From: Bolinopsis microptera
Taxonomy: Eukaryota; Ctenophora; Tentaculata; Lobata; Bolinopsidae
Assembly (NCBI RefSeq): GCF_026151205.1
Contig: NC_087077.1
Span: 17,344,475-17,408,474, forward strand
Direction of reading: 5' to 3'
Length of the DNA stretch: 64,000 nt
Below the pieces are notes generated by a model that was given only the letters and a program-made list of their open reading frames with translations, was not told the DNA's origin and made no database searches. This document shows positions 50,501-53,199 of this stretch, one piece after another; within the stretch, counting starts at the first letter, position 1, and every line of letters begins with the position of its first letter. Made by a program: the position numbers and the translations under genes.

Positions 50501-52285
50501 TACTGGATGGGTCCTAGAAGGGTGTTACTGGAGGGGTTCTAGAAGGGTGTTACTGGAGGGGTTCTAGAAGGGTGTTACTAGAGGGGTTCTAGAAGGGTGT
50601 TACTAGAGGAGGTTCTAGAAGGGTGTTACTAGAGGGGGTTCTAGAAGGGTCATGGGTGTTACTGGAGGGGTTCTAGAAGGGTGTTACTGGAGGTGTCCTA
50701 GAAGGATGTTACTAGAGGGGGTTCTAGAAGAGTGTTACTGGAGGGGTTCTAGAAGGGTGTTACTAGAGGGGTTCTAGAAGGGTGTTACTAAAGGGGGTTC
50801 TAGAAGGTGTTACTGGATGGGCTCTAGAAAGGTGTTACTGGAGGGGGTTCTAGAAGGGTGTTACTGGAGGGGTTCTAGAAGGGTGTTACTAGAGGTGGTT
50901 CTACAAGGGTGTTACTAGAGGGGGTTCTAGAAGGTCGTTACTGGAGGGGTTCTAGAAGGGTGTTACTAGAGGGGGTTCTAGAAGAGTGTTACTGGAGGGG
51001 GTTCTAGAAGAGTGTTACTGGAGGGGTTTCTAGAAGGGTGTTACTGGATGGGTTCTAGAAGAGTGTTAACTGTTACTTCCTTGACGTCAAAGGAGTCATA
51101 TCTTTTAGCGATCTTTATAATATGAGCATAATGACGTTATAGTGATTGAACTATAAACTTGTCTGATAGAGCTTTAATCGGGATGTCATCAAACATAGAA
51201 ATTAGAAGGCAGTGAGGATGTAGGCAAACCTGTCAGAAATTTAGGCTTAGGAATGTCATGATTTCTATTGGCTGCATGCCAGTTCTTCAACAAATATGAT
51301 TTAAATTTAATCTCACAGAAATTAGACTGATTCTCAGCAGAGCTCAGTAAACTTGGCTTATTGATATTTTGATGCTGAGTAACACGACTACTAGTACTAC
51401 TATACTATAACACGACTATCTGATATCAAGAATAACTGTGTTTATGCAACATAAAATTGCAGATTCACTACAACTGCTTAACTGTGAAGTAAATGAAGTA
51501 AAAGATTAACGAATTTAAACAATTTAATCTGTAACCAGAACAGTGAGTTGCCTTCTAAAACCATGTTACGAAAATCAGACAAATTTTTGGGACAAATAGC
51601 AAGAAGGTGATGATCCTTGCGTACAGTCCTTTAAAAAACAAATGATCATCATGTCATCTTTCAGAGCACTTAGCAGCTCAGTTTCAAGTAGCCTACCTCT
51701 CGTCACAGGCAAGTTGCTTGCAAAATGTTTCTGCAATACAAATTACGAAATGTGCAAAATACAATATAACAGGCCACTATAACAATAATAAGTTAAATTA
51801 TACTCAATCATATACTTAATCATATATATACTTAATAATGCCTTAAATATTTTATTATGATTAACTAAATGAAGTGGCTCTTCCAAGAAAGTCTTAATAC
51901 ATGCATACCAGTAGGATTAGTTCTAATCACAAAGAATCGTGTTGGAGCTCACAACATTTATTCACATTCTAAGTTGAAAAGGCTGCACATTTATTTGTTT
52001 TAATTGCTATAACAGTTATGGTTTGAGGATTGGCTCATATAAATTATATCAAATGAAATGATTAAGAAAAGATGTTAACCATACCTTCTGAACTTCGGGT
52101 GACATGGGTCTCTGAATTGGCTTATTGTAATCGAAACAGTCTATTTGTATATCGTCAGAAGCAATCATTCTTGGAGGACCAGAGGCATCCATATCCATAA
52201 TATTGATAGTGCCTGATGTATCCATCATGTAGTGGTTATCCTGTTGGTTGATGTAGGACTGTCTCGGATGGTTCCATTGCTCCAT
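4787..52285 (-). CDS. MRTF: Myocardin-related transcription factor (MRTF/MKL family), 19 exons
   Basis: Transcriptional coactivator that in known family members binds G-actin through RPEL motifs in the cytoplasm and, when released, enters the nucleus and activates serum response factor (SRF) at CArG boxes. Exons in transcript order: 52285-52085, 49580-49563, 47031-46935, 27900-27851, 27721-27622, 27482-27393, 27038-26846, 26546-26393, 25984-25826, 25156-25040, 24914-24784, 22658-22460, 22292-22140, 21974-21897, 9949-9665, 9357-9076, 5993-5873, 5579-5395, 4951-4787. Lengths sum to 2,778 nt (925 aa plus stop) and all phases join. Domains: RPEL1 ~85-103, RPEL2 ~126-146, RPEL3 ~177-196, basic region ~302-320 and Gln/Leu stretch ~346-354, SAP ~391-426, polyQ ~712-745, terminal DWL ~909-911. 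Length matches vertebrate MRTF-A. The leucine zipper normally after SAP was not found; it may be lost or sit in an unseen exon of the 12-kb intron. Family assignment is strong. Exon 2 and the exact start are less certain. Confidence 0.93.
4960..5190. repeat. 13-bp minisatellite GGGGTTGTTAGGA
   Basis: About 17 copies ending directly at the acceptor of MRTF exon 19. Read on the minus strand it is a long C/T-rich tract and so forms the pyrimidine tract of that acceptor. Confidence 0.93.
5233..5357. repeat. 20-bp repeat TATATCTCAAGGAATATGTG
   Basis: About six copies in the last MRTF intron, close to the exon 18 donor. Confidence 0.92.
5395..5579 (-). CDS. MRTF: MRTF exon 18
   Basis: 185 nt, phase 1 in, 0 out, residues 810-871. 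Codes APDSLSIDNKIDNKNNISTP, then DVISIILGSPNTTPMLKKGD and GGPKEEPQLNQ. No fold recognised. Short acidic and hydrophobic patches and a KEEP sequence could be regulatory. Acceptor CCCACTTCAG, donor CAG|GTTTAC. Confidence 0.83.
5873..5993 (-). CDS. MRTF: MRTF exon 17, Gln-rich
   Basis: 121 nt, phase 0 in, 1 out, residues 770-809. Codes NTSLQQLRQVQQPRYVQQQV followed by HQQRLNTQYQ. It has weak heptad-like spacing, but Pro and Gly make a true leucine zipper unlikely. Acceptor CTCCCCCAG, donor ACTG|GTATGT. A 32-bp repeat unit begins 18 bp upstream of the exon. Confidence 0.85.
6011..6096. repeat. 32-bp tandem repeat, 2.7 copies
   Basis: Unit starts TTAGTTGGACATGTGCCAAT. It lies 18 bp upstream, in transcript sense, of MRTF exon 17. 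The remaining intron to 6414 has scattered degenerate TTGGA.ATGTGCCA copies and no gene. Confidence 0.92.
6415..8815. repeat. 53-bp minisatellite, ~45 copies
   Basis: Unit starts TCTAGAGAGATACAGGCTAG and contains the small inverted repeat AGGCT...AGCCT and GTACCACTGCGTACC. Most copies differ by one or two bases (GGGT/GGTT, TGCAG/TACAG). Two shortened copies at about 6960 and 7830 share the same CTACCTTCACTACCTACC variant, a sign of segmental duplication inside the array. It fills the intron between MRTF exons 17 and 16. Confidence 0.97.
9037..9096. repeat. 30-bp tandem duplication carrying the exon 16 splice donor
   Basis: Two exact 30-bp copies. On the minus strand each contains TACTTG|GTATGT, so the donor of exon 16 exists twice, 30 nt apart and in frame. 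Confidence 0.9.
9076..9357 (-). CDS. MRTF: MRTF exon 16, polyglutamine tract
   Basis: 282 nt, phase 0/0, residues 676-769. Codes NMYFNMQTQFRASNPP, then about 34 consecutive Gln codons (9148-9249, mostly CAA with some CAG), then SNRPIAQQFASRNEQYAVVP and PQYL. The donor TTG|GTATGT sits in a 30-bp unit present twice, so a second identical donor at 9046 would add ten in-frame residues (VCLVVPPQYL). The tract is probably length-variable. Acceptor TAATTTCAG. Confidence 0.85.
9500..9632. repeat. 21-bp minisatellite, variant of the CATGACTACAGTA family
   Basis: About six copies of ACTAGTTACCATGACAACTA with one more base per unit, in the small intron between exons 16 and 15. Confidence 0.92.
9665..9949 (-). 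CDS. MRTF: MRTF exon 15, Gln/Pro-rich activation region
   Basis: 285 nt, phase 0/0, residues 581-675. Strongly Gln/Pro-rich (QQPRPPAQQPGLQQQYIQQF) with an internal 9-residue near-duplication, DMIPISQVQ then EMIPIPQVQ. The composition is typical of a transactivation segment. Acceptor CCCTCTCAG, donor AAC|GTAAGT. A 12-kb intron precedes it. Confidence 0.85.
11285..11400. repeat. Single dispersed copy of the ~125-bp G-rich repeat
   Basis: Shares GGGGGCTAGGGGGCGCAGCC, GAAATAGGGTG, GGCATTAAAGAAATTTGTAG and GACAGCAATAA with the tandem array at 53200-54420. It shows that the array unit also exists as an isolated insertion. Confidence 0.85.
12319..12437. repeat. (CACACC)n hexanucleotide microsatellite
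   Basis: About 20 near-perfect copies. Open frames across it (GlyVal or TrpVal repeats) are repeat translations, not genes. Confidence 0.97.
14468..14519. repeat. Perfect 25-bp palindrome with 2-nt loop
   Basis: 14468-14492 is the exact reverse complement of 14495-14519 (arm AAAAATATTTTTATGAATAA...), separated by TT. Confidence 0.92.
14640..14772. repeat. TATTACAACCCCC-type degenerate minisatellite
   Basis: About eight irregular 15-20-bp copies of ATTACAACC(A)CCCC. The same motif occurs in brief at 12588-12635. Confidence 0.85.
14842..14890 (+). promoter_or_regulatory. Two E-box/CArG modules (CArG at 14852-14861 and 14881-14890)
   Basis: Two copies of CACGTGATGCCCATATAAGG. CCATATAAGG fits CC(A/T)6GG, the SRF-binding CArG box. 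CACGTG is a palindromic E-box. They lie in the intron upstream of exon 15 of MRTF, an SRF coactivator gene. Occupancy is inferred only. Confidence 0.5.
15041..15060 (+). promoter_or_regulatory. E-box/CArG module, third copy
   Basis: Identical 20-mer to the copies at 14842, with a perfect CArG at 15051-15060. A fourth, degenerate copy at 15279-15299 keeps CACGTG but has TCATATAAGG, one mismatch from the CArG consensus. Confidence 0.5.
15300..17572. repeat. 25/26-bp minisatellite ACAAGTTCTCTACAAAACAA..., ~90 copies
   Basis: Units alternate between CTACAAAAC, CTACAAAC, CTATAAAC and CTAGAAAAC variants and between CTTATAAC, CTAATAAAA and CTAATAAC halves. Blocks of several variants recur in the same order, showing higher-order duplication. 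Confidence 0.97.
17573..19916. other. Intron sequence, nothing recognised
   Basis: Unique AT-rich DNA with scattered short frames and one CACGTG at 18005. No exon, RNA gene or element could be supported. Confidence 0.5.
19917..20302. repeat. 19-bp minisatellite CAGCGGTCCTACAGTTAAA
   Basis: About 20 copies, with the end alternating between TTAAA and TCATA. Two copies carry an extra GTA. Confidence 0.95.
20303..21419. other. Intron sequence, nothing recognised
   Basis: Unique sequence with a small TGTGTAGT/ACACACTA-rich patch at 20770-20850. No gene seen. Confidence 0.5.
21420..21676. repeat. (CAGTATA)n heptanucleotide satellite
   Basis: About 36 copies, nearly perfect, with a single degenerate patch at 21445-21465. 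Tyr-Ser-Ile-Gln frames through it are artefacts. Confidence 0.97.
21897..21974 (-). CDS. MRTF: MRTF exon 14
   Basis: 78 nt, phase 0/0, residues 555-580 (begins LPQEATNQFNATTY, ends SSEQQHVE). Acceptor GACTGTAG, donor GAG|GTAAGT. No domain recognised. It is included because splice sites and phase fit and its Gln/Asn composition matches the flanking exons. Confidence 0.78.
22140..22292 (-). CDS. MRTF: MRTF exon 13
   Basis: 153 nt, phase 0/0, residues 504-554. Acidic and His/Ser-rich. It ends with EQPPSYQ, a PPxY-type motif that could bind a WW domain, at a position where vertebrate MRTF-A has KEPPGYEEA. Acceptor TTTCTCCAG, donor CAG|GTACTC. Confidence 0.87.
22460..22658 (-). CDS. MRTF: MRTF exon 12, Ser/Asn-rich region with duplicated acceptor
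   Basis: 199 nt, phase 2 in, 0 out, residues 437-503. Low complexity, Ser/Asn/Gln-rich (SPESVLSSQPQRKSSQPF) with no recognised fold. The acceptor CCCTTTCAG and the first ~40 coding bases lie inside the first copy of a 74-bp unit repeated five times upstream in transcript sense, so four extra copies of the same acceptor precede the real one. Donor GAG|GTAAGA. Confidence 0.88.
22619..22988. repeat. 74-bp tandem repeat, five copies, containing exon 12 acceptor
   Basis: Units at 22619, 22693, 22767, 22841 and 22915, essentially identical. On the minus strand each holds CCAGTCCCTTTCAG followed by the first ~40 bases of exon 12. Only the copy joined to the rest of exon 12 (22619) leads into full coding sequence. 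Confidence 0.97.
22989..24783. other. Intron between MRTF exons 12 and 11
   Basis: Unique sequence. A 137-codon open frame on the minus strand (23536-23949) has no recognisable similarity and no fitting splice or phase, so it is not called. Confidence 0.5.
24784..24914 (-). CDS. MRTF: MRTF exon 11, SAP domain
   Basis: 131 nt, phase 0 in, 2 out, residues 394-436. Codes VSALKEELKKRNLHTYGNKS followed by QLVERLRPY, the helix-turn-helix SAP motif (LKEEL...RNL...G.K..LVERL) used for DNA or chromatin contact. It is followed by a Ser/Asn run. Acceptor CTTGGCAG, donor CGCAG|GTTTGT. Confidence 0.94.
25040..25156 (-). CDS. MRTF: MRTF exon 10, lead-in to SAP domain
   Basis: 117 nt, phase 0/0, residues 355-393. 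Contains a helix (TLDLLNELKEK) and ends SHLNDMK, matching the LDDMKV sequence that begins the SAP domain of MRTFs. Acceptor TATTGTCAG, donor AAG|GTAACC. Confidence 0.9.
25451..25518 (+). promoter_or_regulatory. Two E-box/CArG modules in intron 9
   Basis: The same 20-mer as at 14842 occurs twice, with CArG boxes at 25462-25471 and 25509-25518, inside a 47-bp tandem duplication that also carries GTGTGCTGTCCTGATAG. It is located between exons 10 and 9 of MRTF. Function is inferred from the CArG consensus. Confidence 0.5.
25826..25984 (-). CDS. MRTF: MRTF exon 9, basic SRF-contact region and Gln/Leu stretch
   Basis: 159 nt, phase 0/0, residues 302-354. Starts RKNQKAKVWKFKYHEYKPPG, matching the basic region of MRTFs (K-V-K-x-L-K-Y-H-x-Y-x-P-P) that contacts SRF and includes nuclear import signals. 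It ends with a Gln/Leu-rich run (MKQQQLLLQLQ), equivalent to the glutamine-rich segment that follows in vertebrates. Acceptor CAATACAG, donor CTACAG|GTTAGA. Confidence 0.93.
26393..26546 (-). CDS. MRTF: MRTF exon 8, Ser/Asn-rich linker
   Basis: 154 nt, phase 2 in, 0 out. Codes residues 250-301, a low-complexity linker with a GPPSN pentapeptide present twice (a 15-bp tandem duplication). Acceptor CTCCAG. Two in-frame donors lie 6 nt apart (AGG|GTTAGT and AAA|GTTAGG), so the last two residues may vary. Confidence 0.83.
26846..27038 (-). CDS. MRTF: MRTF exon 7, end of RPEL motif 3
   Basis: 193 nt, phase 1 in, 2 out. Begins PLELVQNNIM, completing RPEL3, then a short amphipathic stretch (LNNVIKSGQVAF) and a Ser/Tyr/Asn-rich segment ending NALSPE. 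The NALSPE end mirrors DALSPEQ at the same position in vertebrate MRTF-A. Acceptor GGTCTCAG, donor GAGAG|GTGAGT. Confidence 0.93.
27393..27482 (-). CDS. MRTF: MRTF exon 6, start of RPEL motif 3
   Basis: 90 nt, phase 1 in and out. Codes residues 156-185, including a spacer helix (RQNELAKAQLGD) and the first half of RPEL3 (GIKQHLETRP). Acceptor TATTTCAG, donor CCAG|GTACGT. The RPEL core RPG is split across the exon 6/7 junction. Confidence 0.92.
27622..27721 (-). CDS. MRTF: MRTF exon 5, RPEL motif 2
   Basis: 100 nt, phase 0 in and 1 out. Codes residues 123-155 including LNKKIVKRPDAVSLVHNNIL, a textbook RPEL repeat (Arg-Pro core, hydrophobic Leu-Val, Asn-Ile-Leu end) that contacts G-actin in the family. 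Acceptor GTCTTTCAG, donor AAAT|GTTAGT. Confidence 0.93.
27851..27900 (-). CDS. MRTF: MRTF exon 4, RPEL1-RPEL2 spacer
   Basis: A 50-nt exon (phase 1 in, 0 out) coding GLSPGFHDSRAKLQRAQ. It aligns with the conserved spacer between RPEL1 and RPEL2 in vertebrate MRTFs, which carries the LKSP...FHEQRRSLERA pattern. Acceptor CATTTCAG, donor CAG|GTCAGTG. It is too short to stand out as an ORF. It was found because exons 3 and 5 do not join in phase without it. Confidence 0.88.
27901..29800. other. Start of 19-kb MRTF intron
   Basis: No gene recognised. CACGTG sites cluster at 29372, 29463, 29575 and 29594. A GCGCGTGCGCGCG patch lies at 28073-28085. Confidence 0.5.
29770..29796. repeat. 10-bp inverted repeat at satellite edge
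   Basis: CGGTACACCT, 7-nt loop, AGGTGTACCG, immediately before the 29811-30235 array. Confidence 0.85.
29811..30235. repeat. 23-26-bp minisatellite GCTAGAATGCAGTGCACCTC
   Basis: About 17 copies with variable CTCTGCT / CTGTTGCTG inserts. GTGCAC is invariant. Confidence 0.93.
30677..30770 (+). ncRNA. tRNA-like / SINE head candidate
   Basis: TATAGCTCAATCACTGAGTA resembles a Pol III A box with a D-arm (GCTC...GAGT). GGTTCGAGGAA 46 nt later resembles a B box. No proper acceptor or T stem closes, so it is not a functional tRNA. It could be the head of a decayed tRNA-derived SINE or chance. Confidence 0.3.
30905..31025. repeat. Degenerate ~10-bp TGTACACTG repeat
   Basis: Repeated TGTACACTGTACA, TGTACATAG and CACTGCACAC variants. 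Each unit is nearly palindromic. Confidence 0.85.
31311..32548. repeat. Tandem duplication (684-bp period) with (GA)n tracts
   Basis: The block beginning GGCTGTTTTGACAGGTGACA at 31311 recurs at 31995 with ~180 bp almost identical, followed in both by a long AGAGAG/GGGAGAG tract (31490-31970; 32168-32522) and the same TAGACATGGGCTGCCAGAAT end. The second copy has a shorter GA part. Long frames on both strands (Arg-Glu or Ser-Leu repeats) are artefacts. Confidence 0.96.
32549..36030. other. Intron sequence, nothing recognised
   Basis: Unique AT-rich DNA. Small repeats: ATTGTTATACA/GTGTTATACA (33480-33520), ACTTTCTGGA x3 (33839-33868), GTATTGACACGTG x3 (34475-34515), a doubled GAGGGGTTCACATCATGG (34998 and 35045). 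No exon supported. Confidence 0.5.
35995..36025. repeat. Perfect 14-bp hairpin, 3-nt loop
   Basis: CTACCTTCTTTAGA, ACA, then the exact complement. It borders the 50-bp satellite. Confidence 0.9.
36030..37005. repeat. ~50-bp minisatellite, ~19 copies
   Basis: Unit starts ACATCTAAACAGTAAACTAC and contains AGGCCCCACCCACAGTGCT. It varies at ATTATATA / ATCATATA / ATTATATTATGGG. Confidence 0.96.
37006..37650. other. Intron sequence, nothing recognised
   Basis: AT-rich, with a short GAGAGAGAG run at 37444-37455 and no coding or structural pattern that could be assigned. Confidence 0.45.
37655..38095. repeat. (TATATTA)n heptamer satellite, first array
   Basis: About 62 copies, almost perfect. It ends at TATTACTAGAAACCCG, the start of a dispersed repeat. 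Confidence 0.97.
38096..38640 (+). mobile_element. Dispersed repeat copy 1 (ACTAGAAACCCG...)
   Basis: Bounded by heptamer arrays on both sides. It shares with the sequence after the second array a similar start (ACTAGAAACCCG / ACTAGGAAGCCCG), CACAACC(A/G)AAG(T/A)TA about 120 bp in, GCACGTGCA and TTGCTACGCAAC / TTACTTTGCAAC. No ORF. Class unknown. Confidence 0.5.
38641..39065. repeat. (TATATTA)n heptamer satellite, second array
   Basis: Same heptamer as 37655-38095, about 60 copies, with two imperfect spots (38855, 38990). The 191-codon Tyr/Ile frame through it is an artefact. Confidence 0.97.
39066..39330 (+). mobile_element. Dispersed repeat copy 2 (ACTAGGAAGCCCG...)
   Basis: Diverged partner of 38096-38640, in the same orientation and also preceded by the heptamer array. 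A third copy of its first ~40 bp (GCCTGTGGTCACAGGGAGGA) lies inverted at about 59100-59145. The right end is unclear. Confidence 0.5.
39541..40015. repeat. 21-bp minisatellite ACCATGACTACAGTACCAGTA
   Basis: About 22 copies. Because 21 is a multiple of three, all frames stay open (TMTTVPV-like heptapeptides). These are not genes. Confidence 0.97.
40018..40110. repeat. ~13-bp repeat ACCCCCGGTTAAT
   Basis: About six degenerate copies directly after the 21-bp array. Confidence 0.85.
40111..41042. other. Intron sequence, nothing recognised
   Basis: AT-rich unique DNA with one CACGTG at 40394 and no coding pattern. Confidence 0.5.
41043..42140. repeat. 12-bp minisatellite GTTAGAGGGCTG / GTTAGAGGACTG
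   Basis: About 90 copies. Marker variants TTAAGTGTTAGAGG and TTATAATAGGGCTGCTAAAG recur at ~130-bp spacing in the left part, giving a higher-order pattern. It ends ~150 bp before the RLE LINE ORF. Confidence 0.96.
42289..44592 (+). CDS. Non-LTR retrotransposon ORF: reverse transcriptase plus restriction-like endonuclease
   Basis: 767 codons, uninterrupted. Reverse transcriptase motifs: FGEAVLIPK near residue 29, motif A VVWVDLMNAYG (~115-125), motif B FQGDPLSVLLF (~176), motif C FADDLTLM (~219-226). A Cys-Cys-His-Cys finger, CTLCGWKTCNIKHILAVC (~562-579), precedes an endonuclease core RPDIVVWSDS...VVLIELTC (~673-691) like the PD-(D/E)XK fold of R2/R4/NeSL-type elements. Catalytic Asp residues are all present. 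It has no N-terminal zinc-finger or Myb region. An in-frame TAA lies 18 bp upstream of the ATG and a 12-bp satellite abuts it, so the copy is probably 5'-truncated. It sits in the 19-kb MRTF intron, antisense to the gene. An intact frame suggests recent insertion. Clade within the RLE group is not certain. Confidence 0.88.
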   Translation: MYVNLVNGTFRRMSTLWDKKIVPLQWRFGEAVLIPKTEDLSDPSKFRNITKTNTSGKLNMGILADKMLDYMVSNKYIDKSVQKGFLKKTPGCLQHTQVLMEELKDAKTTRRQIFVVWVDLMNAYGRVPHNLILYALRHYKFPEWLIDYMFKYYDELIVRVVTKDWKSNWFYYMLGLFQGDPLSVLLFLIVFNLLLDLLQDQKELGYKPSFSSQPTSNRAFADDLTLMSSRLEKVKKQIELMEQFLDWSRKMKAKPSKCVSLGMKVIDGTYQAYDPEILIDGQIISYVGNNPIKFLGHWIYVDLGLNDTKQRIEDKLKTLFQTVDECGLNGVMKCWIYNNMLTSKMSWDLMIYNLPVSFVYELDAICTRFLKKWLGVTRSITVTVLYRSKDYFGLNLKKLNDLYKSLQVSKGHALKNSDDTKVVEAYNNKREKQENSPRWYYTTELTARERDLYFQELVGVVTKDRVGLGCKPKLTERQKLRQLVESVSENDMLVTLVNKGVQGKFLTWENTMQLDLGWNSLIYNYKMSPALLKFHLNSTHDVANTPANMKLWNYSSTGNCTLCGWKTCNIKHILAVCSIARNSKRYNWRHDNVLRVIAGALLDQLKMYNSSGSTTSDKEWIRFKSKDGKYEHPKPKLRKERPFERAKDWKLIWDEDTLPAQFPQHIYNTAERPDIVVWSDSLREVVLIELTCGDESNFSDQVARKEARYNRELIPGIDGCGWKALLFTVEIGCRGFWHHTVPALFNYFGLAKRTKNKALNEADLVAL
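44593..45050 (+). other. Probable 3' UTR of the RLE-type LINE and adjoining intron
   Basis: The sequence downstream of the TGA shows no coding pattern. The element's 3' end was not located: no poly(A) or obvious terminal repeat, and the sequence grades into intronic AT-rich DNA. Confidence 0.4.
45058..45126. repeat. Short 21-bp satellite of the ACCATGACTACAGTA family
   Basis: About three copies just before the CR1/L2-like LINE fragment. Confidence 0.85.
45150..46850 (+). pseudogene. Decayed CR1/L2-like LINE fragment (reverse transcriptase)
   Basis: An open stretch at 45268-46107 codes reverse transcriptase: SYRPVSNLSFNSKVIEK, motif A LLLLDLSAAFDT, motif B GVPHGSILGPIFF and motif C LYADDTQIYF, the pattern of CR1/L2/jockey-type APE LINEs. 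Just before it, SLQEGYFPHAL stops, and LDADDLKSYRP resumes in another frame about where ~15 residues are normally found, so there is an internal deletion. After 46107, coding similarity continues in broken frames (HASIHSILDNGN, LQKVQNAAVRFIFG, LHFLPVAMRIKF). The end near 46810-46850 has AATAAAG then a TTATTATTA run, typical of the microsatellite-like 3' ends of this group. The endonuclease is missing (5' truncation). It is antisense within the MRTF 19-kb intron and cannot be functional. Confidence 0.85.
46935..47031 (-). CDS. MRTF: MRTF exon 3, RPEL motif 1
   Basis: Codes residues 74-105 plus one nt. It contains LLNRRSLGELRQQNL, an RPEL repeat in which the Arg-Pro of the consensus is Arg-Arg, as at the first RPEL of vertebrate MRTF-A. 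Acceptor CTGTTTCAG, donor CAG|GTAAAC. It is separated from the next exon by a 19-kb intron filled with repeats and two LINEs. Confidence 0.9.
47640..48385. repeat. 21-bp minisatellite ACCATGACTACAGTACCAGTA, ~35 copies
   Basis: Same unit as 39541-40015, in MRTF intron 2. A near-identical flanking phrase (CATTAAGCCTAACC(T/A)GGCACCCC) occurs on both sides (47611 and 48409), so the array sits within a duplicated context. Confidence 0.97.
48386..49562. other. Remainder of MRTF intron 2
   Basis: No gene. Contents: TCTCTCTCTCTACCTGTAACC small duplication (48915-48960), a tRNA-like segment (49110-49170), and ATTAATTAATTA runs (49470-49525). Confidence 0.5.
49115..49170 (+). ncRNA. tRNA-derived SINE head candidate
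   Basis: TAGGCCGAGTGGTGTAAAGG closely resembles the A box of class II tRNAs (Ser/Leu). TGATCGAACG ~30 nt later is a weak B box. No full cloverleaf was found. A SINE head is the likeliest reading. Confidence 0.35.
49563..49580 (-). CDS. MRTF: MRTF exon 2, 18-bp microexon
   Basis: A CAG acceptor, then 18 nt coding DGERPQ, then GTAGGT. Phase 0 on both sides, so it can be included or skipped without changing frame. Exon 1 (phase 0) could also join exon 3 directly. Support is only the splice-site context and the phase match. Confidence 0.5.
50025..50051. repeat. Perfect 12-bp hairpin CAGTGCCGTCTG, 3-nt loop
   Basis: 50025-50036 pairs exactly with 50040-50051 around GTT. GC-rich in an AT-rich intron. 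It could be a remnant of a short palindromic element or a structured RNA site. Confidence 0.88.
50415..51070. repeat. 26/27-bp minisatellite GGTTCTAGAAGGGTGTTACT
   Basis: About 25 copies with G-run length variation (GGAGGGG / GAGGGGG) and TGGA/TAGA alternatives. Confidence 0.95.
52085..52285 (-). CDS. MRTF: MRTF exon 1 (start codon)
   Basis: Codes residues 1-67, beginning MEQWNHPRQS and ending SPEVQK, phase 0 out. The donor is AG followed by GTATGG. The minus strand shows in-frame stops upstream of the ATG, so this Met is the natural start unless an upstream exon splices in. The segment is rich in Met and Asp with no recognised domain, as expected for the variable N-terminus before RPEL1. 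The promoter and any 5' UTR exon were not located. Confidence 0.7.
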
Positions 52286-52659
52286 CTTCTAGGTAGAGAG
52301 TCCTAAGCTAGATTGTCATCCTTTTCACTGTAAAATGCTTTACTGTTTAAACTATTCATCATGAATTTCATAAGTCAGCATTTTACTAACTTAAAATAAA
52401 AATTGCTTAATTTTTAAAATGGAGAGAAATAACAGCCTGGTGAAAGGCATGCAATAGGGAGCTTGGTAAAATTTTGGCGAAATATATGGGAAAAATGGTC
52501 AAAGTTTGAAACAAAGCTATTCTTCATGTTTAGAAGATATTGAATAGAAATAAAAGATTAAACAATCCGTGTGCTATCCAATGAAACAACAAATTTCAAT
52601 GAATAAATTTCAAAAAAATTACAATACAATAATGGATAAGATCATGTTTTTTTTTCGGG
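52286..52659. other. Immediate upstream flank of MRTF
   Basis: AT-rich, no TATA-type or initiator signal that could be chosen with confidence. It may hold 5' UTR or another intron. Confidence 0.4.
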
Positions 52660-53000
52660 GGGGGGGGGGGTCAAATCGTCGTTTGAATGTGGGACAATTG
52701 TGAAAAACTTAAAAGTACTAGCAAAACTGCACTTTTTGCTCTAGAAACACACTTTTGTACAGATTTTACACCCTCAGTAACACATAAACAGACCTATTTT
52801 TGATAAGAGCGACGGTTATACGTTTAGAATTTCCAAAGTCCTTGAGAAAACACTTTTGTACAGATTTTACGGGGGCAACTTCTAAAATCACCTCATTTGT
52901 CCAATTTTCATTTCATTTCATACTTTTAGAGGGGGAAGGATCGCCAACAGTGGGGTGCTGTGGGTCAGGGTGGGCCGTAAGGTTTTTTTTTTACAAATGT
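52660..53000. mobile_element. Partial relative of the 299-bp MITE with an 80-bp insert
   Basis: Shares GTCGTTTGAATGTGGGACAA, ACTAGCAAAACTGC and GCCAACAG blocks with the MITE at 59464. The terminal repeats are not found. An extra 80-bp segment (52770-52849) is flanked by 21-bp direct repeats (52749-52769 and 52850-52870) and is absent from the other copy, which indicates a nested insertion. Confidence 0.6.
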
Positions 53001-53199
53001 CTCAGACCCATAGCTAGATCTGTGAATTTTAGGCAGACCCACTCGACAGCGGCCAAATTTTGCGCATTATGAGCCCCAAGCCCGATACCCACTTTGCCTC
53101 CCAATTATATTATCATCTCGTAACTTCATAATGAAGGTTCCGTTATTCATTTAAAGATTAAGTTTTTTCGATTCTGGGCACGTAGCCCGACACGACACG

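Larger units (their letters stand above)
49581..52084. other. MRTF intron 1
   Basis: AT-rich, with AAAAGCGACC repeats (49850-49890), a 12-bp hairpin (50025-50051) and a minisatellite (50415-51070). No further exon seen. Confidence 0.5.
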
